This document shows positions 7,228-14,028 of a DNA stretch of 36,467 bases, piece by piece (position 1 is the first letter of the stretch; each line of letters opens with the position of its first letter). This stretch comes from Candidatus Doudnabacteria bacterium (GTDB lineage Bacteria; Patescibacteriota; Doudnabacteria; UBA920; O2-02-FULL-48-8): positions 313,619 to 350,085 of the forward strand of contig JACPKU010000006.1 in assembly GCA_016186915.1 (NCBI GenBank). The letters are read 5' to 3'. A model generated the notes under the pieces. That model made no database searches. It saw nothing but the letters and a program-made list of their open reading frames with translations, and was not told where the DNA came from. Made by a program: the position numbers and the translations under genes.

Positions 7228-7770
7228 ATGAAAACGCTGCACTATCGGCGACACTCGCTGAAGGACGGGAACTACATCAGCGCCGAAGGACTTCGTCTGG
7301 CGTTCCGCGAAGGGGCCCTCTGCGGCGTGATTCACCACAAGGTCTTTCACGGGCCGCTGGTCCGTACCGCCCAGACGCTCCTCTCGTTCCTGCAGGGAAG
7401 GACCGGCAACTCGATGATCATGCCGATCATCGAGGAGATCGGCAATGACACGATCGTTGCGGCCATGGTCAACGACGCGTTCAAGGCCGCGGTGAAGGAA
7501 GGCCTTCCGAACATCGAGTGCCTCCGCAGAGCGCATGACAACGACAAGCTTGCCCAGTTTGCGGCCAGCGCGTTGCATGCCGTTGTGAAGATGTTTGATC
7601 GGATGAACGAGGGGGACATTGCTGTCGCTTTCGGCCACAGTCCGATCATCACCCCGCCCGAAGGGTGGGACAAGCTCGGTGAGCTGGATGGCCTGGTATT
7701 TGTCCAGGACGCAGCCCGCATCCGCGTCACCCAGGTCATCCGCGCCCAGCGCGACACCGTTCCGGCGTAG
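7228..7770 (+). CDS. Histidine phosphatase (phosphoglycerate-mutase-like) superfamily protein
   Basis: The product (180 residues) begins MKTLHYRRHSLKDG, which corresponds to the RHG motif of the family with Ser for Gly; FHGPLVRTAQTLLSFL matches the SxLxRAxQTA motif; and AVAFGHSPII supplies the second catalytic His. So the fold is well supported although the substrate is not. The gene is visibly GC-rich, has a strong SD (AGGAGGG 4 nt before ATG), its own promoter and terminator, and sits on the strand opposite to the two paralogous phosphotransferase genes it separates. This suggests a separately acquired cassette. Confidence 0.8.
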   Translation: MKTLHYRRHSLKDGNYISAEGLRLAFREGALCGVIHHKVFHGPLVRTAQTLLSFLQGRTGNSMIMPIIEEIGNDTIVAAMVNDAFKAAVKEGLPNIECLRRAHDNDKLAQFAASALHAVVKMFDRMNEGDIAVAFGHSPIITPPEGWDKLGELDGLVFVQDAARIRVTQVIRAQRDTVPA

Positions 7771-7787
7771 CGACGGGAGCAGTACAG

Positions 7788-7832
7788 AAAGGCGAGTGGA
7801 CGAATCCATCGTAGGGTTCCCACTCGCCTTTT
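7788..7832 (+). terminator. Terminator of the histidine-phosphatase gene
   Basis: AAAGGCGAGTGG pairs with CCACTCGCCTTTT across a 20-nt loop, followed by a T-rich stretch, 17 nt after the stop. It also faces the end of the convergent gene at 7842. Confidence 0.85.
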
Positions 7833-7841
7833 CTATTTGCC

Positions 7842-9302
7842 TTAAATTTTCCTCACAATGCCTTTATTCGCATCTACCTCGACCAAATCCCCATCTTTAA
7901 AAACTTTAGTTCCGACCTTAGTCCCAATTACGCATGGTTTTTTCATCTCACGGGCAACAATTGCGGCATGTGATGTGATTCCTCCAACATCAGTCACAAA
8001 ACCCAAGGCCTTGTACATGGCCGGTAATAAATCGGGAGTTGTGGAAACGCCAATCAAAATATCCCCACGTTTTACCTTATCTAAATCTCCTATCCCAAAA
8101 ACTAATTTTGCCGGGCCCCTGGCAATACCTAAGTATGCGGCCTGGCCGTGTATTTCACTGCCCTTAAACTGGATCTCGGGCATCATCATTTTCTTCAAAA
8201 AAGCCTTAGCCTTGCTTTTAGGGATAAATCTTGAAATACCGTTTTCTGTAATTTCCAGTAGCCAGCGCTGTCTTTTAGAAATCTCTTTTATCGCCAGTTT
8301 TTTACCTTTGAGTAAGTCCAATATCTCCTCACGGCGTGCGTATTGGAAAAATTTAACCGGAAGATGAAATCTTTTTCCCAATGCTTTGAAAATCTCATCA
8401 GAGGTATAATGAACTTTATGCCTTACATTCACTCTATAAGCTTTAAGAAACATAAAAGTTCGGGCCGTGGCGAAAAAATATTTATCTTTCCGTGATAGTC
8501 CTAATTGTTTTTCTAATTTATTTTGTTTCTTTACAAGAATTTTAAATTGATTTTTATGCTCTGTATGCATTTTGCTAAAACTCTTTCGAGACTTTGCTAA
8601 ATTTTTTAACCGTATTATAAAATCACTGCTTCGCCAAATAGGGCCTTGATATCCATAATTAAGCCAAAAATATTTATTAACATGATTTTTAAATTCTTGG
8701 CTCTTAACTATTTGTCTTAAACTTTTATATTTTCTGGCAATACCTAATAATTCCAACTGCTCTTGCCAATACAAGTCCGGTTGATTGTTGCTGATTAAAA
8801 GAGATAGATAATCCTGAACTTTTATGGGATCAACTTTATATTTTATTAAAATGCCGGTTAACCTCTGGTTCAAAATCGAATGCTCAAAATCACTAATTAC
8901 CGGGATCAACCCCAACATATTGAGTTCTATATAATCTTGCCAAATCGTTTTCAGATTTGAAATAATTTCTCTATTGCTGACTAAATTTAAATTTCTCTTA
9001 TTTAATTTGTTACAAATGATAAACAGCCTTTTGCCAAGCCTTTGATGTTCTTTGATTAGCTGTTTGACATCTAAATTTCCTTTTTCTATTCTATCTACAA
9101 CCAGTTTGCCTAACTTCTCCCAATTCTGAACTTCTACTCCCCAAAAACCGGCGTCCTTCTCCATTAACATCAAAGCTCCGGAAGAATATATACCGAGGTG
9201 TTTCTTAAACTCATTGGAAGTAAAACCGTTGGCGATTAGACTCCAGCTATAGTAATTCGTATTTGTCTCTTTTACGATCCATTTTACAGATTTTGGCCTC
9301 AT
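7842..9302 (-). CDS. Split phosphotransferase, middle plus histidine swivel domain (copy 2)
   Basis: Paralogue of the protein at 5517-7025 (486 residues). The C terminus has HGQAAYLGIARGPAKLVFG, the swivel active site GGITSHAAIVAREMK, PCVIGTKVGTKVFKDGD and the same last residues (VEVDANKGIVRKI). The N-terminal ~390 residues diverge more. Its ATG overlaps (ATGA) the stop of a remnant of an ATP-grasp half at 9303-9373, showing that it once followed such a gene directly. Total length with the ATP-grasp half (~321) would be about 810, near the ~870 of rifampin phosphotransferases. Confidence 0.75.
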   Translation of the reverse strand: MRPKSVKWIVKETNTNYYSWSLIANGFTSNEFKKHLGIYSSGALMLMEKDAGFWGVEVQNWEKLGKLVVDRIEKGNLDVKQLIKEHQRLGKRLFIICNKLNKRNLNLVSNREIISNLKTIWQDYIELNMLGLIPVISDFEHSILNQRLTGILIKYKVDPIKVQDYLSLLISNNQPDLYWQEQLELLGIARKYKSLRQIVKSQEFKNHVNKYFWLNYGYQGPIWRSSDFIIRLKNLAKSRKSFSKMHTEHKNQFKILVKKQNKLEKQLGLSRKDKYFFATARTFMFLKAYRVNVRHKVHYTSDEIFKALGKRFHLPVKFFQYARREEILDLLKGKKLAIKEISKRQRWLLEITENGISRFIPKSKAKAFLKKMMMPEIQFKGSEIHGQAAYLGIARGPAKLVFGIGDLDKVKRGDILIGVSTTPDLLPAMYKALGFVTDVGGITSHAAIVAREMKKPCVIGTKVGTKVFKDGDLVEVDANKGIVRKI

Positions 9303-9373
9303 AAAGTCGTGATTGGTCTTGGTTGGATAATAATAAATTTGCCCTTTACATAAGCTCCTTCGATGTCTTGGGT
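9303..9373 (-). pseudogene. Remnant of a second ATP-grasp half
   Basis: One minus-strand frame reads QDIEGAYVKGKFIIIQPRPI then TTL and stop (TGA at 9301-9303), nearly identical in pattern to the end of the ATP-grasp gene at 9694 (QDIEWAYSKGKFYITQSRPI, TTL). Nothing else of the domain is left; the text begins right after the stop of the gene at 9374. A tandem duplication followed by deletion explains it. Confidence 0.75.
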
Positions 9374-9658
9374 TTATTTTCTTGCGACATAAACAAAGGG
9401 TAAAAAATATGCTTGCAGCATTTCTGATCGACTCTCATCGCAGACTATTTCCCGTAAGCGCGTTAGTTCTTTAAGGCGCAACCGAAATCGGGGGTCAGCA
9501 ATGGTCAGATCCAAAAGTTCCAGCAGGCGAGCTTGGGCTTGCTGTTTCATCTCTGAATTTTTTGCTGAGATAAATCTATTATATTCAGCTCCAATATTAG
9601 CTAACTGTTGAATCAGTGACATTTTCTGCCACCTTTTAATAAAATCTTTCTTTAACAT
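9374..9658 (-). CDS. Conserved hypothetical protein, helical
   Basis: With the ATG at 9658 the product is 94 residues (MLKKDFIKRWQKMSLIQQLA...). The core from MSLIQQLANIGAEYNR through LLELLDLTIADPRFRLRLKE to LTRLREIVCDE resembles a small helical hypothetical protein common in CPR genomes; I recognise the pattern but no function. It lies between the intact ATP-grasp half and the remnant of the second one. Confidence 0.6.
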   Translation of the reverse strand: MLKKDFIKRWQKMSLIQQLANIGAEYNRFISAKNSEMKQQAQARLLELLDLTIADPRFRLRLKELTRLREIVCDESRSEMLQAYFLPFVYVARK

Positions 9659-9693
9659 TTTATCATAACTTACTACTGTCTTACTATACAGTA

Positions 9694-10659
9694 TTACAGT
9701 GTGGTTATGGGACGTGATTGAGTAATGTAAAATTTCCCTTTGGAATAAGCCCATTCGATGTCTTGGGGTTTTTTGTAGTGCTTTTCAATGTTGATGCAAA
9801 TTTTTGCAATTTCAATAATTTGCCTGCCAGTGAGTTTCTGCTTATTCCCTGTCATTCGCTCATTCGCGCGAATGAGTCCGCCGCCTTTCCCCAATCGAAG
9901 GGAAAAAGCTTGTTCTGACACATTGATATCCAAAATCGCCAAATCGTTTTTATGCACCACGTAAGTATCTGGGGTGATTTGGCCGGATACAATCGCCTCG
10001 CCCAAGCCAAACCCGGCTTCAATTACCATTTGATTGCGGTCTTTGGTGACGGGATGCACGGTAAAACAAATACCGGAAATTTCTGACTGCACCATAGTTT
10101 GTACCACCACGGCCACGGATACAAATTTCTTGTGCAGTTTTTTTTCAAATCTATAAAAAATCGCGCGCGGCGTAAACAGCGACCCCCAGCACTTCTGAAC
10201 ATTCTTCAACACATCTTTTTCCGTGGTGTTAAGATAAGTTTCCAACTGTCCGGCCCAAGCGTCAGATGAAGAATCTTCGGCGGTTGCTGACGACCGGACA
10301 GCTACAAACTTGACTTTTCCGCCGGAGGCGGACCCGCCTTTGGCGGAAATACTCCTAAAGTATTTTAAGATGTCGTTGGCAATATCTCGCGGCATCTTGG
10401 CTTTTTCGATTAAGGCACGAATTTTTTCCGAAGCCTGTTCCACTGAATTGATATCCTTGTGATTCACCTTATGCAAAGCCGCGTCTATTTCCACACCCAA
10501 ATCAGTTTCTTTCAGAAACTCGTCAAAAGCGCTCGCAAGCACCACAAAACCCGGCGGCACAGGAATTTTGACATTCGTCATTTCCCCCAAAGACGCCCCT
10601 TTTCCTCCAGCTTCAAAAACCGACTTCTTATTTAACTGCTTAAACGTCTTAATATTCAT
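9694..10659 (-). CDS. Split phosphotransferase, ATP-grasp (PEP/pyruvate-binding) half
   Basis: N-terminal nucleotide-binding domain of the PEP synthase/PPDK family as a free 321-residue protein. Visible: GGKGASLGEM (20-27), PVPPGFVV, VRSSATAED (121-129), GQLETYLN, and FTVHPVTKD and FGLGEAIVSG. It ends YITQSRPITTL, exactly where the linker to the swivel domain would start. The start MNIKTFKQ at 10659 matches the family N terminus; longer starts would read through the operator at 10684-10711. Residues 106-115 (AKGGSASGGK) are encoded by a GC-rich palindromic repeat and look inserted. It probably charges the swivel domains of the two paralogues. Confidence 0.82.
   Translation of the reverse strand: MNIKTFKQLNKKSVFEAGGKGASLGEMTNVKIPVPPGFVVLASAFDEFLKETDLGVEIDAALHKVNHKDINSVEQASEKIRALIEKAKMPRDIANDILKYFRSISAKGGSASGGKVKFVAVRSSATAEDSSSDAWAGQLETYLNTTEKDVLKNVQKCWGSLFTPRAIFYRFEKKLHKKFVSVAVVVQTMVQSEISGICFTVHPVTKDRNQMVIEAGFGLGEAIVSGQITPDTYVVHKNDLAILDINVSEQAFSLRLGKGGGLIRANERMTGNKQKLTGRQIIEIAKICINIEKHYKKPQDIEWAYSKGKFYITQSRPITTL
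10318..10347. repeat. In-frame palindromic repeat (SAKGGS...SGGK type) in the ATP-grasp gene
   Basis: The stretch starts tccgccggaggcgga and ends cgcctttggcgga. It is bounded by TTTTCCGCC/GGCGGAAA ends and encodes SAKGGSASGG. The same ends and peptide recur in tatD (27361-27428). Confidence 0.75.
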
Positions 10660-10683
10660 GCCCGATAACCCCATCTTCCCTTC

Positions 10684-10711
10684 GGTGTCCAATTCCATAG
10701 AATTGGACACC
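10684..10711. promoter_or_regulatory. Palindromic operator 1
   Basis: GGTGTCCAATTC and GAATTGGACACC (12-bp arms) around CATA, between the ArsR-type gene and the ATP-grasp gene. It matches operator 2 at 11012-11037 over TGTCCAATTC. I infer a binding site for the regulator encoded between the two sites. Confidence 0.65.
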
Positions 10712-10720
10712 TCTAAAAAA

Positions 10721-10999
10721 TTAGAAAACAATCTTAAAAATTCTTGCTACAGCGCCGGATAACTTCGGATTAATGCTGTAGTATACTCGGTCCTGCCGAC
10801 CCTGAAATTCTATCAAATCTAAATTCGCAAGGATACTTAAATTCCTGGAAGTGTTTTTTAGACTAATCCCCAATTCATCAGCAAGAGCCGAGACTGACAT
10901 TTGTTTCGTCCTGCTTAAAATCTGTAATATCTTAAGCCGGTTCGGATTACCCAGTCCCCGAAAAACGGTAGCCCACTGTCTTAAACTTTTATTAGACAT
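10721..10999 (-). CDS. ArsR-family winged-helix regulator
   Basis: A 92-residue winged-helix protein: FRGLGNPNRLKILQILSR, MSVSALADELGISLKNTSRN (recognition helix region), LSILANLDLIEFQGRQDRVY (wing). ArsR proteins are dimeric repressors that usually bind perfect palindromes at their own promoter. No cysteine pair of the arsenic/metal type is visible, so the signal is unlikely to be a metal bound in the usual CxC site. The gene is bracketed by two matching palindromes, and the ATP-grasp gene follows in the same direction. Confidence 0.85.
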   Translation of the reverse strand: MSNKSLRQWATVFRGLGNPNRLKILQILSRTKQMSVSALADELGISLKNTSRNLSILANLDLIEFQGRQDRVYYSINPKLSGAVARIFKIVF

Positions 11000-11011
11000 A
11001 AATATACCCTA

Positions 11012-11037
11012 GTGTCCAATTCGCGCGAATTGGACAC
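11012..11037. promoter_or_regulatory. Palindromic operator 2 upstream of arsR-type gene
   Basis: A perfect 26-bp palindrome with half-site GTGTCCAATTCGC, located 13 bp before the regulator's start codon and just downstream of its -10 box, a position suited to autorepression. Its centre contains TTCGCGCGAA, a 10-mer that recurs in the window. Confidence 0.7.
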
Positions 11038-11048
11038 CGAACAAGAAC

Positions 11049-11078
11049 TTTATAATTTTTTGAAAATACAAAGTTCAA
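11049..11078 (-). promoter_or_regulatory. Promoter of the arsR-type gene
   Basis: TTGAAC (11073-11078), 18-nt spacer, TATAAA (11049-11054) on the minus strand. Confidence 0.55.
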
Positions 11079-11088
11079 GCTTGATTCC

Positions 11089-12024
11089 TTATGACTCCAG
11101 TATAGCAGATTTATAAGGATTTTGTAATGCGTCCGATTCGTTAACCTGTGTCAGCCCCCAGATAGCTCCAAGCAGAATAACGCCACCAACGATTTGGCCG
11201 ATTTCCAGACTGGCATCCAGAAAAATCCAGTTAACGACCACTGCGGCAAACGGGAAAGCTAGTTCCCCAAGCGTGGCAATGCTGGCTTTAGTAGTCTGCA
11301 GTCCTTGATAGTAAATGAATAGTGAAATAAACCCGGCAATCACGGCAATAATGAATACAAACAGCCAATCTTTACCAGAAGCCGAGGCCACTTCACCCAG
11401 CCTGCCATAATAAATCTGCAGCAGGAATAAAAATACAAGTGCGGCTAAAAATCTTACTGCTGTTACTGCTTGAAAGCTTATTTTTCTCAAAACCAATCTG
11501 CCAAACACAGTAGATCCTCCCCATAACACTGCAGCAAGCAAAGCAAACATTACTCCCAAACCTCCTCCAGTAAAATTCAGCCCCGAAATTTTGAATTCAG
11601 GAAAGGTGATTAGGTATGCGCCGAAAATAGCTATCAGGGCGTAAAGCCAAAACTTCTTACTCAAACGCTCTTTGAGAAATATTGCCGCAAGCAAGATTGC
11701 TATAAATGGCTGCACTTTCTGCAATAAAATCGCCACTGAAGGATTTACATAGCGAAAACTTTGGGTAAAGAACACGGTGGCCAAAGCTGACCCGCCGGCT
11801 GCAATAAACACAACTGCCAACCACTCTTTCCAAGACAAATTTTTAAGTTCACCCAAATATCGAAACAAGAACACCAGCACCAACACCGCAATTAAGACAT
11901 GCTCCATGAACACGATCGTGGTGGAAGATAGATCAACTGTCAAAAACTTGCGAAACGGCGCGTCGATCGCCCAGAGCATGGCTGCAATCACTATAAGCCA
12001 TGGGCCTAATTTGTATTTCTCCAT
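11089..12024 (-). CDS. EamA/DMT-family transporter, probable riboflavin importer
   Basis: Ten hydrophobic segments in two EamA repeats (roughly residues 8-140 and 155-295) make this a drug/metabolite-transporter-superfamily permease. The start MEKYKLGPW at 12024 is chosen because it follows GAAGG and the riboswitch; longer starts would run into the riboswitch. An FMN riboswitch directly upstream, and riboflavin kinase and FAD synthase genes beyond it, point to flavin transport; the protein sequence alone gives only the family. 311 residues, normal for the family. Confidence 0.82.
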   Translation of the reverse strand: MEKYKLGPWLIVIAAMLWAIDAPFRKFLTVDLSSTTIVFMEHVLIAVLVLVFLFRYLGELKNLSWKEWLAVVFIAAGGSALATVFFTQSFRYVNPSVAILLQKVQPFIAILLAAIFLKERLSKKFWLYALIAIFGAYLITFPEFKISGLNFTGGGLGVMFALLAAVLWGGSTVFGRLVLRKISFQAVTAVRFLAALVFLFLLQIYYGRLGEVASASGKDWLFVFIIAVIAGFISLFIYYQGLQTTKASIATLGELAFPFAAVVVNWIFLDASLEIGQIVGGVILLGAIWGLTQVNESDALQNPYKSAILES

Positions 12025-12033
12025 AAAAAATAC

Positions 12034-12208
12034 ACCTTCTTTCATCCCGACTATACGGTCGGCCCTGGAATTACACCAGATCATGCCACTGACTAGGTGG
12101 CTCGTGGGCTAAACCCTCTCTCGGCCTTCGGCCACTCTCTCCCAAGGAGAGAGAGATAAAAAGAAAGGGTCATTACCACCGATTGCCGAATCACACGGCA
12201 CCCTGAAA
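12034..12208 (-). ncRNA. FMN riboswitch (RFN element)
   Basis: On the minus strand the conserved RFN blocks appear in order: TCAGGGTGCCGTGTGATTCG, then AATCGGTGGTAATGACC, TTAGCCCACGAGCC, GATCTGGTGTAATTCCAGG, GCCGACCGTATAGTC and GGGATGAAAGAAGG. These correspond to the RFN consensus (CAGGGTGAAATTCC, CGGCGGTAAT, AGCCCGCGAGCC, GATCCGGTGAGATTCCGG, GCCGACGGT, GTCCGGATGGAAGAAGG). A palindromic hairpin (CTCTCTCC..., about 12117-12150) is inserted in the variable arm before AGCCC. The SD (GAAGG) of the transporter gene lies in the last conserved strand, so FMN binding likely blocks translation. Confidence 0.9.
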
Positions 12209-12212
12209 ATGT

Positions 12213-12653
12213 TTAATTACTTGGATTATAACTGGAGAAAAACTGTCTGGCAAACAGCTCATCCTGTTTCATCTGCTCGATCAATTCGTCCGCAGAATCA
12301 AATTTTTCGTTCTCTCGAATCTTTTTGATGAGTTCCACCCCTAACTCTTTCCCGTAAATGTCATATGTAAAATCCAGGATATACACTTCTACTTTTCTCT
12401 CCTGCTCATCAAAAGTCTTCGCGCTACCGATAAAGATTAAGGCAGGCAAATATTTTTGTTCCGGCATGATCGCTTTCCTCGGCCACAACTTGCGGACAAA
12501 CAATGGCGGCAGACCATTTTCTATGTGCGTGACTAAGCCTACATAAACACCTTCTTCGGCGTGGGTTTCCGCATCCAAATTCGCGGTCGGGAATCCTAAC
12601 TGCTTGCCTCGTCCCAAATGTTTTTTCACTTTACCGGAGATTATTGTTGCCAT
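12213..12653 (-). CDS. Riboflavin kinase (flavokinase domain alone)
   Basis: Phosphorylates riboflavin to FMN. With the start MATIISGKVKKHLGRGKQLG the product is 146 residues and equals the C-terminal kinase domain of RibF: GRGKQLGFPTANLD (14-27), AEEGVYVGLV, and the C-terminal EVYILDFTYDIYGKEL. The adenylyltransferase half is not fused; a separate nucleotidyltransferase lies just upstream (12721-13191). A longer start would add residues encoded by a palindromic repeat (MLPERSEAESKAI) and is less likely. Confidence 0.9.
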   Translation of the reverse strand: MATIISGKVKKHLGRGKQLGFPTANLDAETHAEEGVYVGLVTHIENGLPPLFVRKLWPRKAIMPEQKYLPALIFIGSAKTFDEQERKVEVYILDFTYDIYGKELGVELIKKIRENEKFDSADELIEQMKQDELFARQFFSSYNPSN

Positions 12654-12656
12654 AAT

Positions 12657-12720
12657 AGCCTTCGACTCCGCTTCGCTTCGCTCAGGCAACAAAAAGTTGA
12701 TGTCTGAGCTTGTCGAAGAC
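12657..12720. repeat. Inverted repeat ccttcgactccgcttcg / gagcttgtcgaag
   Basis: The gap between the two flavin genes holds CTTCGACTCCGCTTCGC... and a near-complementary GTCTGAGCTTGTCGAAGAC. A related palindrome (ccttcgacaagctcaggc) lies at 16721-16739 inside an attenuator. Confidence 0.65.
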
Positions 12721-13191
12721 TCAACTTTGTTTTAATTTACTACTCTTAAAAATTTTGGGCTTAAATGCCTTCAGCCTGACTACCTTGGCGATCTTTTTTA
12801 ATTCTTTCAGATCCACATACGGTTTCTGATCATAACCGAGCGCGATAAGGTCTGGTGTTTCTTTCCTGATGTGCGGCCACGGATTTTGCTGGCCCCCTAA
12901 CACGACTCTGTCTACGAACTGAAGCCGTTTCAAATTATTCATGCGAACTTCTTCTGATTGCTGCGATTTATAACCCTTAACTTTCTTTACATTCACGTCC
13001 CTGGCTACAGACACCACTAAAAAATTCCCCCCGCCTTCGCCAAGGCTTCGGCGGGCAGGCAGCTTTTTTGCTTGCCTTAAAAAACTAATATGCCCCGGAT
13101 GCAGCAAATCAAACACCCCGAACACCATAACCCGTGTACCAGAAGCTAATCGCTTCGGTACAGGGCTTCGCTTTCGCTTCGCTTTTTTCAT
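12721..13191 (-). CDS. Cytidylyltransferase-fold FAD synthase, archaeal RibL-like
   Basis: HxGH nucleotidyltransferase of 156 residues: VFGVFDLLHPGHISFLRQ (HPGH at 31-34), LVVSVARD, RVVLGGQQNPW and DLIALGYDQKPYVDL. The IALGYDQ stretch is typical of the archaeal FAD synthases (RibL) rather than glycerol-3-phosphate cytidylyltransferases. It would convert FMN to FAD, completing the pathway with the kinase next door. Residues 44-55 (LPARRSLGEGGG) are encoded by a palindromic repeat (13030-13060), and removing them gives the normal loop between the first helix and the next strand. The function is inferred from motif and context. Confidence 0.8.
   Translation of the reverse strand: MKKAKRKRSPVPKRLASGTRVMVFGVFDLLHPGHISFLRQAKKLPARRSLGEGGGNFLVVSVARDVNVKKVKGYKSQQSEEVRMNNLKRLQFVDRVVLGGQQNPWPHIRKETPDLIALGYDQKPYVDLKELKKIAKVVRLKAFKPKIFKSSKLKQS
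13030..13060. repeat. In-frame palindromic repeat (LPARRSLGEGG type)
   Basis: Begins cccgccttcgccaaggcttc and ends ggcgggcaggc; ends pair as a hairpin. The same unit lies in the tRNA-Leu remnant at 19388-19421 and, degenerate, at 14560-14610 and 2160-2188. Confidence 0.75.
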
Positions 13192-13202
13192 AATGTCTAT
13201 AT

Positions 13203-13276
13203 TGGTCGGGGTATCCGGAATCGGACCGGAACTACACCCACCCCATGGGCGCGTACTACCACTATACTATACCCCG
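13203..13276 (-). tRNA. tRNA-Pro (GGG)
   Basis: The minus strand folds as a complete cloverleaf: acceptor CGGGGTA/TACCCCG, D-arm GTA/TAC, anticodon stem CGCCC/GGGTG with loop ATGGGGT (anticodon GGG, reading CCC/CCU), T-arm TCCGG/CCGGA with loop TCCGATT, and encoded ACCA end. TATAAT at about 14 nt upstream is a plausible -10 box. Confidence 0.95.
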
Positions 13277-13312
13277 ATAATGGCCTAAGTATTATAAAAA
13301 ATTTTTCAGAAT

Positions 13313-13347
13313 AAAAAAAGAGGCCCGAAGCGCTGTGCACTTCGGGC
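13313..13347 (-). terminator. Terminator of small-gene unit D
   Basis: Minus strand: GCCCGAAG ... CTTCGGGC stem, then C-C-T-C and TTTTTTT. It closely resembles the terminator at 15746-15775 (shared CGAAGCGCTGTGC). Confidence 0.9.
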
Positions 13348-13402
13348 TTGTGAACGGCTGTGCCATCTGGACATACGCCAGCATGGCAGACTCGTTCGGG
13401 GG

Positions 13403-13537
13403 CTAGTCGCCGCCCCAGTCATACCCGCAAACCTTCGCAAGCCTGACTTCTTCTTCTTCGCGGCGCTGCTGCTCCTGATCGGGTTGCGGCGGAGGCGACT
13501 CCTCCTTCTCCTTCGGCTCTCGGACTTCGTCTGGCAT
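13403..13537 (-). CDS. Small hypothetical protein D5 (44 aa), charged
   Basis: ATG at 13537 with SD AAGGAG five nt upstream; TAG at 13403. The product starts MPDEVREPKEKEESPPPQPD, has a run of Glu/Arg/Gln and ends VCGYDWGGD. Last gene before the terminator of unit D. I recognise no family; GC-rich and disorder-like in its first half. Confidence 0.6.
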   Translation of the reverse strand: MPDEVREPKEKEESPPPQPDQEQQRREEEEVRLAKVCGYDWGGD

Positions 13538-13560
13538 TGCTGCTCCTTGTCTTGAGGCTC

Positions 13561-13629
13561 TTAGGGCCTCGGCTCTTCTCGCGGCGGAGGCACGGAATCC
13601 TCCGGCCCGCGAATCACATCGCGTGGCAT
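13561..13629 (-). CDS. Very small ORF D4 (22 aa)
   Basis: MPRDVIRGPEDSVPPPREEP plus RP, from ATG at 13629 with TAAGGAG 5-6 nt upstream to TAA. Only the SD, placement in the unit and the Pro/Glu/Arg composition shared with D5 support it. It could be spurious. Confidence 0.4.
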   Translation of the reverse strand: MPRDVIRGPEDSVPPPREEPRP

Positions 13630-13638
13630 GGTCGCTCC

Positions 13639-13827
13639 TTACTCGCGGCCGAAACCGCGGCGGTGGTGCGGCTGCAGCTCCCGCGGCATCGCGATCGAAT
13701 CGCGGTGGGTGAGATGCCCGTTACTTCCGGGCAGAGACGGCTCCGGGCTCCAGTCGATCTGGAGCGGCCGCGGCGGCTCGACTTTGTTCGGATCGAGCCA
13801 TGGGCAGAACCACTCGGTAAGCGGCAT
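13639..13827 (-). CDS. Small hypothetical protein D3 (62 aa)
   Basis: Begins MPLTEWFCPWLDPNKVEPPR; the ATG at 13827 is preferred over one two codons upstream because AGGAG then lies six nt before it. Starts with a short aromatic stretch and is otherwise polar, with LQIDWSPEPSLPGSNGH. No family recognised. Located between D2 and D4 with only about 10 nt on either side, consistent with one operon. Confidence 0.55.
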   Translation of the reverse strand: MPLTEWFCPWLDPNKVEPPRPLQIDWSPEPSLPGSNGHLTHRDSIAMPRELQPHHRRGFGRE

Positions 13828-13836
13828 GATCATCTC

Positions 13837-14028
13837 CTATCCGACCGGATCCGGTCGGTCCGGGTCTTCCGGGTCGAAGTAGGGGCGACGCGGAGCGTCG
13901 CCGAAAACTCGTTCGTGGTTGCGAGCCGCGCGCACAACCTTCCAGTCACGTGGTCGTCGAATCGCAGGCTCGTCGATCTTCGCTTCTCCCGTCTGCTGGT
14001 CGCCGATGGCGGGGATCTCTGGCGTCAC
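13837..14028 (-). CDS. Small hypothetical protein D2 (63 aa)
   Basis: GTG start at 14028 preceded by GAGAGGAGGG; product reads TPEIPAIGDQQTGEAKIDEP then AIRRPRDWKVVRAARNHERV and ends FDPEDPDRPDPVG. No known domain. The strong SD fixes the start although the frame is open further upstream. GC-rich, like the rest of the unit. Confidence 0.55.
   Translation of the reverse strand: MTPEIPAIGDQQTGEAKIDEPAIRRPRDWKVVRAARNHERVFGDAPRRPYFDPEDPDRPDPVG

Noticed and set aside
7225-7809. Long minus-strand open frame opposite the histidine-phosphatase gene
   Set aside because: The plus-strand gene has the motifs, SD, promoter and terminator; the antisense frame reads as low-complexity Arg/Asp text.
9680-9694. 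15-mer cttactatacagtat shared by the ATP-grasp gene end and nfo (30576-30590)
   Set aside because: In 36 kb of AT-rich DNA one shared 15-mer is expected by chance at roughly this level; no longer similarity surrounds it.
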